Shown: positions 34,272 through 46,143 of the stretch, one piece after another
How positions within the stretch are numbered: position 1 is the stretch's first letter
Layout of the letters: every line of letters starts with the position of its first letter
Assembly (NCBI GenBank): GCA_025201765.1
Contig: MU623410.1
Span: 120,620-184,619 of the forward strand
Source: Daldinia sp. FL1419
Taxonomy: Eukaryota > Ascomycota > Sordariomycetes > Xylariales > Hypoxylaceae
Reading direction: 5' to 3'
DNA length: 64,000 bases
The notes under the pieces: generated by a model
Told to the model about the DNA's origin: nothing
Seen by the model: only the letters and a program-made list of their open reading frames with translations
The model's database searches: none
Program-made: the position numbers and the translations under genes

Positions 34272-36558
34272 TCATGGATCAACTATGATGTCCTTCTTAG
34301 GGTCTTGGGAATCTTCGCCAGGTGACGATGTTTCATCAGGGAAGCGAATCGTGCGACCAAGTAGGGTAAGTGACTGTGTACTTTGAGGCGATCCTGGCAC
34401 TCGTTCCGCAGATTTTGAGCCCGCTTCAATAATATCTCGTGATTCGACAAGTTCAGTGGCGTCCGCCCTCCTTTCCATGTGATCTGTAATAATAGAACCG
34501 CCGACCCTAAAGACGGGTCGCACAGATGCGGAACGAGAGTCGGCGAGGGTATGACTTGCTGTCCCATCCCTAGAACGGCTCCGTGGAATTATTCGCGCGC
34601 CGATTTGGAAAGGCAAATGGTCCTCGGGTGATGATAAGGTCCTTGAAATGGTTCGAGGCAGGTAAAATCCGAACTTTCCCAAGGGGATACTAAGCCCATG
34701 GACAACCTTAGAAGTGGTGAGTATGATATCGGCATATATGATAAGATAGGATACTACTTACAACGCTGCATATTACCATGAACCATACCAAGACCGATAC
34801 ACATTCTTTAAGATGAGCCACATCCCACCTCGCTACGCTTCCCTGGTTAGGATTCAAGGTGTCGACGAATTCTAGAGTTACGTATAAATAGAAGATAGCC
34901 GAACACCCTATCGGGCCGAAGAAGCCCATAAATATTGCCTGTTGAAATCCATCTATTTGCGGAATTTTCTTGTAAGACGCCAGTACAAGTGGCAGACGTC
35001 GAAATAGCAATATTAAAATTCCGAGTGGAATTAGGCGGTAGATCGGAATGATACTATTAGCCACAAAGCTATGCCACTGTAATAGACATGACCAGTTAGT
35101 GTTTGCTATTGCGAAAGGGGCGTCCGATGTAACTGATTCAGGGGACTAATTTAGGAGACTTATTTTCAGACGCTTCCTGTGCGACGCTCCAAGCTCCTAT
35201 ACTCGGATAAGGGAAGTAATGAACATAAATATACATACCGGGCATACTGCACCATACCACATGAATATAGTTACGTTGAGAAGCATGTCTATCGTCGGCT
35301 GCAGAGAACTGAGAGCAGGGCGAATAGTCAGTACGGAACTTCGTCAAGGTCAAAAGGACTTTTGATGGATAAAGCAGTGCATACTAAATCAGTTAGTAAA
35401 TATAGTAAATTGTTATTCGACTTATGGGATCACATACCTCGTCAAGTGTCTCTAAGCGGAACCAGTCATCCCAAGTAAACACATTTCCGGCAATGAAGCA
35501 AGCTAGAATATCGTCACTGCCAATCATACCGCAAGTGCCGGTAATGAAGAGTGCGAGCGAGAACGCAAAGACGAGAAAGCTTTCACGATCTACGAATTTG
35601 TGTTCTTCGCAGAAATGGAGCAGCTCCTTAGCAATCCAACCGACGACCGCACCGTATACCACGCTAAGAAGGATAGTATATCCCCAAGTCTCACCGAACC
35701 ATAGACCTATAGCGAGGCCGGCGCCCCCTTGCTCATTCACGCCACCATCACCTATATATTTGATGAGGTAAAGGGCGAAGAATAAGAAGGGGTATCCAAG
35801 CCCATCATTAGCCCCAGACTCCGCGATGATGATCTTTTGGAGGTCCTTAGGAACGTTGTGATCAGCGAACCTCCCCTTGACTATGACATTAGACAGTACA
35901 GGATCGGTGGGCGTGACGCAAGCCCCAATCGCAAGAGCATGAAGGAAAGGTAAGTTCGGCACCAGGCCCCAGACCAGTAGACTGGTTATTATCCACATCG
36001 CCGTCATGATCGGCCCTAAAAGTAAAGCCAGCGGTTTCCATTCTTTCTTCAAGTAACGACTAGGTAGTTGAACACCGGCTAGAACGAGCTGGACCCCGAG
36101 GACCAGGCGAGTGAAATACAGAGTCTATGATGAAATGTTAGCTATGTCAATTACTAGGTATTAGAGATAATTCATTCGGTTATAAGATTCATATGTACTA
36201 CTTATCATGAGCAAATCTAATAAGCAAGGGAGCGCCAGGTTGTGTATAAAGCAATAATTCTCGAAGGATCGCTTACAATCGCATTTAAGTTTTCTTCCGA
36301 GCCCGCATATTCAAGCGGGCGCACGAAATCGGCGGCGTGGGGAGAGAAGGCAAGGCCAGCCAGAAGAGATATGACTAATGAAGCCGTCAGTCCTCTATTT
36401 CGTTCGAAATCATCTTTCAAAAATCGATTGTATTACTTACGAGCCTCGGAGAGGTAGAAATTCTCCTTGAGCAGGTATGATACCAGACCGAAGACGGAAA
36501 TCCACCCTCCTAGTACACTGACGACAATGTTGAAGTTGGTAGGGGCAAGAGTCGGCAT
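34272..36558 (-). CDS. nha1: Alkali cation/proton antiporter, Nha1 type
   Basis: Six exons: 36558-36441, 36374-36277, 36124-35438, 35298-35239, 35076-34762 and 34706-34272, giving 570 residues. Diagnostic blocks: MPTLAPTNFNIVVSVLGG start; SEALISLLAGLAFSPHAADF across intron 1; LYFTRLVLGVQLVLAGVQLP; GACVTPTDPVLSN; IIIAESGANDGLGYPF, where the ND pair is the transport-site motif of CPA1-type exchangers; DRESFLVFAFSLALFITG; CFIAGNVFTWDDWFRLETLD; IIPIYRLIPLGILILL; GFFGPIGCSAIFYLYVTLE; VVHGLSIPLGKFGFYLPRT. About 12 helices are followed by a cytosolic tail of roughly 130 residues, much shorter than in yeast Nha1. It should export Na+ or K+ against protons at the plasma membrane. The junction after LETLDE appears to lose about three residues relative to the family, so that acceptor (35299) may be off. 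Confidence 0.9.
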
Positions 36559-37795
36559 CGTTAGCTATAGATAAGTAGATGATAGATGAATATGGCGATG
36601 AACTTCCGACGAGGTTTCACGTAACTCCCGAATCGTCCTTGCAACAACGCAAGGCAGGTAAGCAGTGGTATGCCGGTGAAATGAGTGTTATTGAATCATT
36701 TGGTTCGATCAAAGTTGCAGTAGAGGTCAAGTTAACCGCCACTTTGATATCGTGATAAGATGGGGTTTGAGTAACCCGTGAGAGTCTCTATGTTTGTGAT
36801 CACGACGCCAGGTAGACCGCGATTCTAGGGGGTCGCGTTGATGATTTAAAAGGTACCGTCAAGTGCTATTATATGCTGTCCCTTCCGTCGCAACGACTAA
36901 TGAACCAATATATCGATTTAGTCACGAAAGCATTGCTTAAGGCTCTATAGCTAGTAACTTATAAGACAATACTACTGGTACTGGTAGTTGGAGTACGTTG
37001 GAGTATGCGAGTATCTATATCGGACCGTAGATCTTTGAGCGAATGCGAGGAAGAAAAGCAGAAGGGGCGGCAGACAACGAATAGAATAATAATTTTATTG
37101 CTCCACTGTAAGTTTATCTAGGATCGGTAAAACTTAACCTTGGCGAACTCGGACGAATAGGAGCTTTGTCCTTGTTACACGATTAGACAAAACCGGAGAA
37201 GCACACATTAGGTAAACTACACAAGTAGAACGTAGGTACTTCGATCTACATGCCTTAGGTAGGTATGTATACCTACATAGGTAGATATAGTCCTAGCAGG
37301 ATGATAAGAAATTTACATAATTATTTATTTCATGTTAAAACTACCTCACATGATTGTGCTTCAGCCGAGTTCAACATGGGCTGTAAGCCGCGTATCATGA
37401 AATTGGGCATCAAAGTCTAACAACGGTAGTATACATTGTTTTCCTTCGATTCGTCCAATCACCAGCCTTCAAAAAGCAGCAATCAAATGGTGACGGAGTG
37501 TCATTGTAATGTGTCATTATGTCAAGGCAGCACATGTTATACTGCATCGCTAGCTCGACAGGTCATGTCTTGTTCGTGAGTACCTATTAGGCAATGTAAT
37601 GTTTATATCAAAACCAATCAATAGGAAAAATCTTGAAGCGCATAAAAAGAGATAGCACTCTCCTCTGGGTACTCCCCTGTATAGTCTTCTGGCCAGCATC
37701 GTCGAGTGCCACCTGGCATATCATCGTGATCATGTCGAGGTGCATTTCGTGAGCGATGCTCGGATCCTAATATGCAGGTCATCGTGATGCGTACT
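36559..37795. other. Intergenic region between antiporter and RNase H1 genes
   Basis: No gene supported. A palindromic TAGGTA cluster lies near 37254-37290. The rest is ordinary spacer. Confidence 0.5.
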
Positions 37796-38904
37796 TCATA
37801 TCCTCTGCCTCGCACCTCTTACGGCTAGTTCGTCCGCTGCCACGTTCCCGGCGTCTGTTGAATGACCCTTTACCCATTGGAAGTAAGTCTTCGTTCCAGC
37901 CTCAGTTCGCTCATCGATCTTAACCCGGATAGCTTCAACCAAATCCTTATTCTTCACGGGACCATCTTTAGTTTTCCAATCATTCTTCTGCCAGTTCACG
38001 TACCATTCGGTCGCGCAACTAATCGAGTATTTGCTGTCTGAGAATATGCGTATTGCTTGTTCGACAGGTACAGTTTCCAAGGCTCGAAGAATAGCCGTTA
38101 ATTCAGCCCGCTGGTTCGTTTGTATTTCACCCTCGAGGCGCTCCGAAATATTTCTATACGAACACGTTAGCAAACGGGCACTTGTCACTGAAGTCTCATT
38201 TACGATAATTACCTTTCGTCCCCGTGTCCAAAGAAAACACCAACCCCAGCGGCAGCACCGGCACGGCCGTTGGCAAGACTGCTGCCATCCGTATAAACAC
38301 GTAGAACGTCCTTCTCATCTGGGAGAGTGCTGCCAGCATTGCCGGCGGCGGACTTCTTGCGCTTCTTTGAGCTAGGCTCGACGCCTTCCTCTTTGAGAAG
38401 GGCTTCTTGTGCTGCCTCATTCCCATGGGTACGTATATATTCTATTGCACCCTCGCGAGTATCGAATCTCTTGTATTTCGGGCCCTTCCATCCTTTGATT
38501 GCAAGTGACGCTGTATCCCAATCCGTATAGACACCAGGTTCTCTCCCTACGGCCACAGCATAAAATCTCTCTTCGCCCGGAGGCGCGGCGGATGTCTTCT
38601 TGCCGGCAACATAAGCCTCGGCATCTTCTTTGCTCAGGAATGACTTATCTGCACGTTGATTATTAGCTTCTTAGTTAGCAACCAGCGGGTGTTTGGCTCA
38701 CCTACACGAAGCACCTCTGAATCCTGCCGTTTGCTCCTGACATTCCGCCCAAGTCAAATACACGCCTGGCTTCACTCCAGCCCTTACAGCATAATATTTC
38801 TGAGCATCGGCGTCCATCTTACGCTTCCTGCTATTTTTGGCCGGGGTTAAATTTGCGGGCTGCGAAGCGGATTTCGACGCTTGACCCTTCTTATTTACCG
38901 GCAT
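37796..38904 (-). CDS. rnh1: Ribonuclease H1 with two hybrid-binding domains
   Basis: Three exons: 38904-38706, 38648-38213 and 38153-37796, giving 330 residues; introns are 57 bp (GTAGGT) and 59 bp (GTAATT). The first intron splits the Tyr codon of GASYKSF. Two N-terminal hybrid-binding (caulimovirus VI-like) modules are read: KYYAVRAGVKPGVYLTW to ASYKSF, and RFYAVAVGREPGVYTDW to KYKRF. A Lys-rich linker leads to the catalytic domain with all four acidic residues: VYTDGSS, NQRAELTA, IFSDSKY and AADELA. It cleaves RNA in RNA-DNA hybrids (R-loops, primers) in nucleus and/or mitochondria. The start at 38904 (MPVNKKGQ) is the best ATG. The frame continues upstream without an ATG beyond about 38970, so an additional leader is possible but unsupported. 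Confidence 0.92.
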
Positions 38905-39938
38905 ATTGAATGGTGGAAATGGTATATCGTTCAAACTTTGCGCTAATTCACCCGTCCATAGCAACATGCAAGGGTCCGCGGGTATGGTCGTAGGTATAGC
39001 TGTAGATATAGTGAAACGTCGTGCTTGTTCCAAAGTCGCGGCTTTGTTGGGGAGAACGGGAGAGTGACGGGTAACTGCGGACGCAAAGGTGCGTGTAAGG
39101 CGGTGTTGGAGAAGTCAAAGGAGTGTCATTTTCATTGAAGACAGGTAATTAAGACCCCCAAGAGAAGATCAAAGGTGGCGTCCGTTCCCGTCCAAGCTGG
39201 TCTGGTCTCTTCTTTCTACGATGCGAACAAAATGTGACTGTATGCTAAGTCTCGGGGGAAGAGAGGGGGAAATTCTTCATTCAAAGCAAGTTTGACTTCA
39301 GTCATTGCATAACATAAAACATTCAGAAATTATTAAGTATCTTCCTTACCTAAGGCAGCCAAGGTTACTTACGAGGGTTGAGGGTGGAGACTGGGGGGGG
39401 GGGGCTTCACGTTTTTATGAGATAAGATAAGACCCTTTTCCTAGCAGCCTAGGTACCTACCTACCCTGCCACCTAACGTGTTGGAAGCAGCATCAATACT
39501 AATACTAAATTCACCTACCATAAATGATGCTCATCAACAAAATATTTCTATGGAAATTTGTATAAATTTATTAGTTCTCTCCGGGAGGGTTTTTTTTTCT
39601 TTTTTTCAATTGGGTATAGCATACGTGACGATTAAACGTCAGTCCAAAACAATACAACAAATATCCTTTGACCTCCATCATCAAGGACTAACTTAGCCTG
39701 TAATGATTAGGTTCGTAGTCCACCTTATACATAAAATGCCTTGAATAAAACAGGATGCATATGATGCCCTAAGTGTAGCCTCCTTCATAACCATGTAACC
39801 ATGCAATTACCTAGGTATGTAGCCACGAGACGCCACGCCTTTCAGTGATGCCAATTCCGACAAGGGGACTACCTAATTCCTCTGCTTGCCTCAAAACCAA
39901 ACTCCATGTATGCGTAAGGAGACTACCGAAAATAATAT
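38905..39938. other. Intergenic region between RNase H1 and Tad3 genes
   Basis: Contains a G-run near 39397-39406 and a TAGGTA/CCTACC cluster near 39447-39470. No coding sequence is supported; the 72-codon frame at 39478 is AT-rich and motif-free. Confidence 0.5.
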
Positions 39939-41442
39939 TTACGCGTGTAGGTGCGGGTCAACTGCCAATTTCTTGATACCGTCCGATTCCCATTCCCAGC
40001 CGAGAAGAGTCCAGTTCAACTCCTTGCGCCAGTGGAGTCCAAGGCCTTGACCTCCACCACACGAACCCCCTTGTCCGCAAGTACCGGAGGCTCCGCACGC
40101 GTCGTAGCCCCGATCCTCAGAGCTCATACCGCCTGTTAGCGGCATGCGATGACGAAACACGATCCTACCCATTCGGGAATGTAAGATTGCCATAGCACAC
40201 ATTGTGCACGGCTCGTGTGTCATATATAGCTCAAGCTCGTGACACAGGTAACCGTCGGGACAAGGATGATCTTCGTTGAATACGACCTGCTCGTCGTCAA
40301 GTAGAGGCTTATCTTGAAAGGCTTCAAATTCCATGGTTGGCTGCTTGGACTCCGGCCGTCCTTCAGCCCTCACAAGCTTTTGTGCTACCATGCTGATAGC
40401 CCTGAGCGCTGCATGAGCCATGGGGTTTCCGGTACGCCCTACCTTTTCTTGTTGATGCCAGCGAGCATCAGCGGCAATAGCGACAATCTGGGTGGTCTCT
40501 TTTACCTCGGGTTCTGATTCATCGAAGTCGGCACTATGGAGTGATTCTGCAGGATCGCACACAGTCTTCACGCCTTCGGTACTCTGAGGACGGGGATCGC
40601 AATTATCACCGTCAACTCCTGCACCTTCACCATTAGAGCAATCGGTCTCTCCAGCACCTTCTTTTGAGGCAGTTTGTTTCCCAGTCTCGTTCTTTCCAGG
40701 GATTGTACGCTTAATAATAACAGCGCCAATAGGCTCTCCGTAACCGGCCTCCTGTGACCTTTCGGCGATTTGATGCGCCAGATTCATCCATACGGACGCA
40801 TCCCGGGAAACAATCGTCTCCGTTCGGGCTATGGTACTCGGATGAGGACCCAGGGGGTTATTCTTCCTGTAGACAGTCTGCCAAAACTGCTGTGACCACA
40901 TGTTGGCCTGGACCTGGGATGTGGGTGCCAATAAAGGAATAGGGATCGTTCCCACAAAGATGTCATCTCTAATGTCATCAATGTTGGAAAGAGCTTTCAC
41001 CAATTCGTCATATGGCATCTTATCCTTCGGGCCAAGCACGATATAGAGCCAGTTGGATTTACCGAGATGGACTTGTCGGCCATTTCCTTCGTTCATGAAC
41101 TGGGTCTTGAGATGAGGTGGTATGTCGGCAGGTTTAACGCACCGACGCAGGTGAGGGAGGCTCTTAGCTACATCATCACCAGCTAGAGCTCGAACAATAC
41201 TGCAGTAGATAGCGTCAGCTTGTAGCGTAGTATTTGAGGGAATGCATCCAGACTAACTTGACAACATCATTAGTAACTTTATTGGGAGCTCGCGTGACAT
41301 AGGCCCAACCGAGAGAGAGATTGTCTCTTAGCTCGAGAATAGTCTTGAGAGGTACTAGAGTACCCAAGGCGATATCGGGAGGGATAATATGTCGGGAGAC
41401 GGGGTCGAGTGTCTCGACAACTTCCTTCATGGAATCGCTCAT
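39939..41442 (-). CDS. tad3: tRNA-specific adenosine-34 deaminase subunit Tad3
   Basis: Two exons, 41442-41258 and 41199-39939, joined over a 58-bp intron (donor GTTAGT, branch GCTGAC), giving 481 residues. The N-terminal part (LVPLKTILELRDN, LPHLRRCVKPADIPPHLK, FMNEGNGRQVHLGKSNW) is typical of fungal Tad3. The deaminase domain has NPMAHAALRA near 320 and HEPCTMCAMAILHSRMGRIVF near 390. The zinc ligands His and Cys-x2-Cys are present. The catalytic Glu that should follow the His (HAE in active deaminases) is Ala, as expected for the structural partner of Tad2. The Tad2-Tad3 dimer converts A34 to inosine in tRNA anticodons. A hydrophilic insert of about 80 residues (GETDCSNGEGAGVDGDN region) separates the two halves. 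A Gly/Cys-rich loop (CGASGTCGQGGSCGGGQG) sits near the C-terminus. Confidence 0.92.
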
Positions 41443-44400
41443 AGCGGTAACCTCCGAGACAAGGCGTCAAGTTTGTTTAGTTACCGAGCTATGCCAGACC
41501 GTAAAACCACGATCGCCTGTTGGAAGTGCAAATACGAGAGGAGGTAATGTTGGCGTATCAACGAAGGCGACAGGTTAGATTGTTGGTCGTTAGGGATCGC
41601 GACGTTGATGTACTGTAGTAGGTGGTTAGAGCGATGACCGGCCGAAATCCAAGAATCTATGAACCCAGCAGGATCAGATTAAACTAGAGAATTGGTCAAA
41701 AATGAGGTTTGCGTGAGAGATGTCAGCATTGTGCTGGAAAGTTGGCGAGTGTATGAACTGGTAAAGAGGCATAGGTTGCGCTCTACTTCGTACGAAGATA
41801 CCTAAAAGTTGATTTATCTCTGGGTCGAGGAAGCTAAGAACTGCCCAGGTGGGTGATTCTTAAGTAGATGGAAAAGCGCCGCTTGAATTCGAACCGTTGC
41901 GGTTTCTTTTTTATACCTGTGGAATATCTTGGATTCTTTTTTTTATATTTTTTTTATCCTTTTTTTGGGGGCACGTATGGAAAGGAAGCCTGTGGTTGCT
42001 ATGTTGTTGTGTTTTCAACTTTGAAAGATGGAAGGTAGGTGATAGCTCAAGTTGAATCCTTGCAAGTTCGTCCTGTTGATCCACTTCATATGTCGTACCT
42101 GCCTACAGAGAAATTTCTTGGTGGGGTTTATCGATATCTACCTAGGTAGGTCCTTTACCTAAATACCTTTGAGGGTCCTACCAACTTACTTTACTTCAAG
42201 AGGTACCTACTTTAGCCCTGGACCCTTAGGTATTTTAGAGCTTCACCATCTCTAGTGCAGCATTTAAAGGTTGAGTCATCGAGCCAATGCAAGTAAGTAT
42301 CTTTAGGTATTGTACAATACAATAGTACCTAACATGGATGTATGTTCCTCAAAGAACGTCAAATCTCCTAGGCGACGTTATACTTTCCAGTACGTAAAGC
42401 ATTTCTGCTGCACAATGACAGCATCTCTAGCTGTATGATTGGTGATTGGTCAATTCTTTTGGTTGCCCTTAAACGTCTTTTGGTGCGACACGAAGACCAA
42501 TCGGAATTCAAACTTAGTTATATATTTTATTATTGGTTTGGGCCCCTTTCCTTGGGGGCTTGTGTGAGTGTACTACCTAATGGTATGTATATATGTCGTA
42601 GGTACGCGTATGATGTAAGTACCGACATCTAGGGAATCCAGCTCCGGAGCCTCAGGTTCACTTATGTACGTGCATGTATGTAGGTACACCCGTGGATCTG
42701 TGTTCGATAGCGTGAAGATTAGGGCCGACTCCCAGAATCTCACCAGAGTATGGCGTTGTCGAAACACCAAAGCCTAACTAAAATAATGAGCCCAGCCGTA
42801 GCACGATAGTTGCGAAGATGGCATTACATGATGATAACGGCACTTTGCTCAGGTGAGTCTAATGGGTTGAGAGTGGTTAGATTTCGGTAAGGCCGTCAGA
42901 CTTCCTCCCGCCCCTACCTCTTCTATCTATAGCATATTCCAGCTGAGTATATTCAAGATATATTTGCTACTCGGTATGCTTACGCAAGCACCGTCTATCG
43001 TTGAAACTATACATTGCTACACGACCGTGGGGTTTCACTATGCCAGGGATGCCGGGTTTAATCAATATTGCGAGGCTGATGCCTAGTAGTTGGGACGAGT
43101 TGAGACGGTCTAGGTCTACGTGATTACGTTACGTTGTAAGAACCGTCGCCCTTATCTCTTCCCCCCCCCCCCCCTATTTCCCCGCGAATGCTGCGCTCCT
43201 GATCCAGCACGTGGGCTCGTGATTCTGTAAAGGCGACGTCTGCTGTGAGGTATTTATTCCAAAGACGTCCGCACACTAGGTTACCCACCTACCATCTATC
43301 TGCCACTTATATGTACCTACATACTTAATAACTCAGACAATATATTATTAACAAGTCTACTTTAATAGCCACCTAAAAAGGCAAAACTTGCAGAATTACG
43401 TGGTCAGGGTCAGCATCGCTTCCCCAGCTTTACGTTGCAATATGTCGTCGGTCTAGCACCTTGGGTATGAATGCGATGAACACGATAGATGTAATATGTA
43501 ACCGTTTCAACCATGTGACTGGGTTTAGAGGCGGGTTAAAGTAACAGTCTTCAACCTCTAAGATATTACATATACGCGAGCCCATACCAGACCTGTAGAT
43601 TATGAATGCTGTTCAACAAAGTGCGACCCAGTTTTGGAACGCCAACCCCACGACTATTGGATCTTAGAATTATGCTGATCTCAGATCGTGAGGGGTTTGC
43701 TGACAAGCTTGATAGGCGTTCCTTGGGGAAATATTGGGGTATCAGGGAATCTACCTCTTTCACTACTTTCAGCTCCCCTCGGGGAGTTAGTCGGGTGCGA
43801 GGGTTTTGTCCGGTCAAGCCTTTTTTTTCTTTATCTTATATCATTTTCTGTACGTCAAATCAAAAAGAAGAGAGAAGCTCTTCCGCCAAGACGGATCTCC
43901 GGTAAATCTCTCATCCTATGTATGAGGGATGAACTAAAGTAAACTAGTATCGTGGGATTGCGTTACCTATATGCCTACGCCCGTCTCGGCGCCGAGCTGA
44001 ATACAATAAAAAAAATTTAACTTGGAATTGGGATAAGTTGAGAGATATCGCCAAGTTCGGAGTTATGTTGAGTGGGTTTTATCTAAGGGTAAAGGGGGCC
44101 CAGAACAAACAAATCCGAGACTTGATGAGGAAATATGGCAACTAACTCGCCGGTTTTCGCTCTCTTATGCCTTCTCTCTCACGAAATAGTTTGGATATGT
44201 GTAATCCCCGTTGCGCGATAATTACGTTGCAGGTATCCAAACATCCATCTGGGATGTCAATGCCAGCGAATCAGTTGCGGTAGCACTTACATGGCACACA
44301 TCCCAGAAGCCTTTCCTTCGGTCGCAATTCTTACGGACCCAATAGCAAGCAGTCTAAGCGGATATGATTGCTTTTCATAGGAATAAGTATACCTATCTTA

Positions 44401-46143
44401 TTCACCTACTTTTATCAAAGGTTGAGGGTGGATGATTATGAATGCGCGGTTTTGTTTTGTTGGAGAGAGATGACATACTCGTACACCCTGTTTGATTTGA
44501 TTATTATCATTATTGCTATTATTCGTGTGGGATACTTGTTATACTGCGTGCTTTGCTCAGACATAATAATAATAACAATACTAATACCATGTGGAATGAA
44601 TTTCCTATACAATGGCCCTTCTCCTCCCAGATTCTTTCCCCCACCCTGACGGCTTTGCAACTTTACATCTCCATATGGAAGCTGGACAACCTACCACTCA
44701 AGTGCCTAACCTAGATACCTATTCAGTCTAGCCTTGGCTCTTAGCTTAAAAGCAACTACCTACCAAAACATCTACAAACAACTTAGAGCGTGGGTGTGGG
44801 CGTGGGCGTGGGTATAGGCCTGGGCTTAACTGCAACAACTTATTAATTATTGTTACATCCTATTAGAAACTTGAGACTTCCAAGAGGTGGTCTTAACTCC
44901 GTCCTAGCCATCAAACTTGCGAGGCGGAAACGCAAATAAAAGGCCGATATCCCAGCGAAGAAAGCCAAGCCTCTAGGTTAGAAAGTTTTATTTATCTCGA
45001 TGTGAGAAGCATCCGACCACCCAGCCTCATCAGCACAGCTTGTCTTGGCCTCATATCGTAGAGGGACTGCCAAGGTCAATTTCGGACCAACTGTTGAGCG
45101 AAGCCCCGTGGTTGTCAAACAGAGCCTTACCACATATTACGACGACTTTCAAACGAAAAAGACGTGTTAACGTCAGAACGCCAGAGCATCAGAAACGTCA
45201 AAAACGTCAGAACTTTAGGTCGTTTAGGTAACGCCGCAACCGCTAGAATCAAGTCTTAGGACGACATCATTAAGTCCACAACAGCCCACTTACGCCCACC
45301 TCAATCGACCTCAATCGACTTTAATCAACCTTGTCGACCCACAGACAGAGAGGAGTGGGAACCACTATTTCCATTCGTTTCTTTCTCTGACAGGAAAAAA
45401 GGTGATATCAGAAGCTTTAGAAGCTCAGAAACGAGGCTTAACAAGATTGGAAGGGAAAAAAAAAAAACAAAAAAAAAACATTAACCACATCGGTTACCTC
45501 GGTCGCTTTATTCTCGGTCTTGATCTTCTTCATCTTCACCTTCTAAAAAAAAAATTTCCGTCATCGATCATCGATCATCGATACCTCTTTTTTTCTCTTT
45601 TATTTCATCATAACTCCTTCTCCTTGCATACCTGCACGTGCGTCGGTACCACCTGAATTCTTCTCTGTCGGACCTGTTTGGGGAATGACGTGAGGCAGCT
45701 GATACGAGTATCCTATCAGTCTTTTTGTGTTATTTATTTTTATTTTTATTTTTATTTTCCTCAGTACGGAAAAAGATATTAAGCGACCTGTTAGTGCAGT
45801 GCCAGAGAACCGACAAGACGGGTAGGACGGTCAGGAGCTCCTGTCAATTGGCAAGCCCAAGTGCCCTCTTTTGGCTTTTTGGAGGGGTGTGCGCAGCAAC
45901 CTACTGCACAATTACACTTGGTTCCAGCACTACCTTACTTTCTAGACTGATCCGATTCGCCGATCTCGCAGCCTCCCACCCTCGTTTACTCTATACCGGA
46001 CGGTACTGTATCTCTTGGTACTGTACTGTATGCACTAGCAATCTACGCTAAGAAACCTTAAACCACCTAAGGTTAAGACCCTGAAATAAGTCCGGAAGCA
46101 AGACACCGTTTGGACAGTGAAGGGTGGGAAGCTTACTTACACT
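41443..46143. other. Long divergent intergenic region
   Basis: 4.7 kb between Tad3 (-) and the PFK-2/FBPase-2 gene (+). Simple repeats include a T-rich tract at 41938-41965, a C-run at 43161-43175, GGGCGTGGGTG units near 44790-44815, AATCGACCTC repeats near 45300-45330, and a TTTTTA repeat near 45727-45757. Open frames at 43566-43817 (-) and 44368-44649 (+) show no motif. No gene is called. Confidence 0.45.

Noticed and set aside
43566..43817. Minus-strand 83-residue frame
   Set aside because: No motif or splice-consistent neighbours; the plus strand is open over the same segment.
44368..44649. Hydrophobic plus-strand frame
   Set aside because: Hydrophobicity comes from an ATT/ATA-rich simple tract; no family match.
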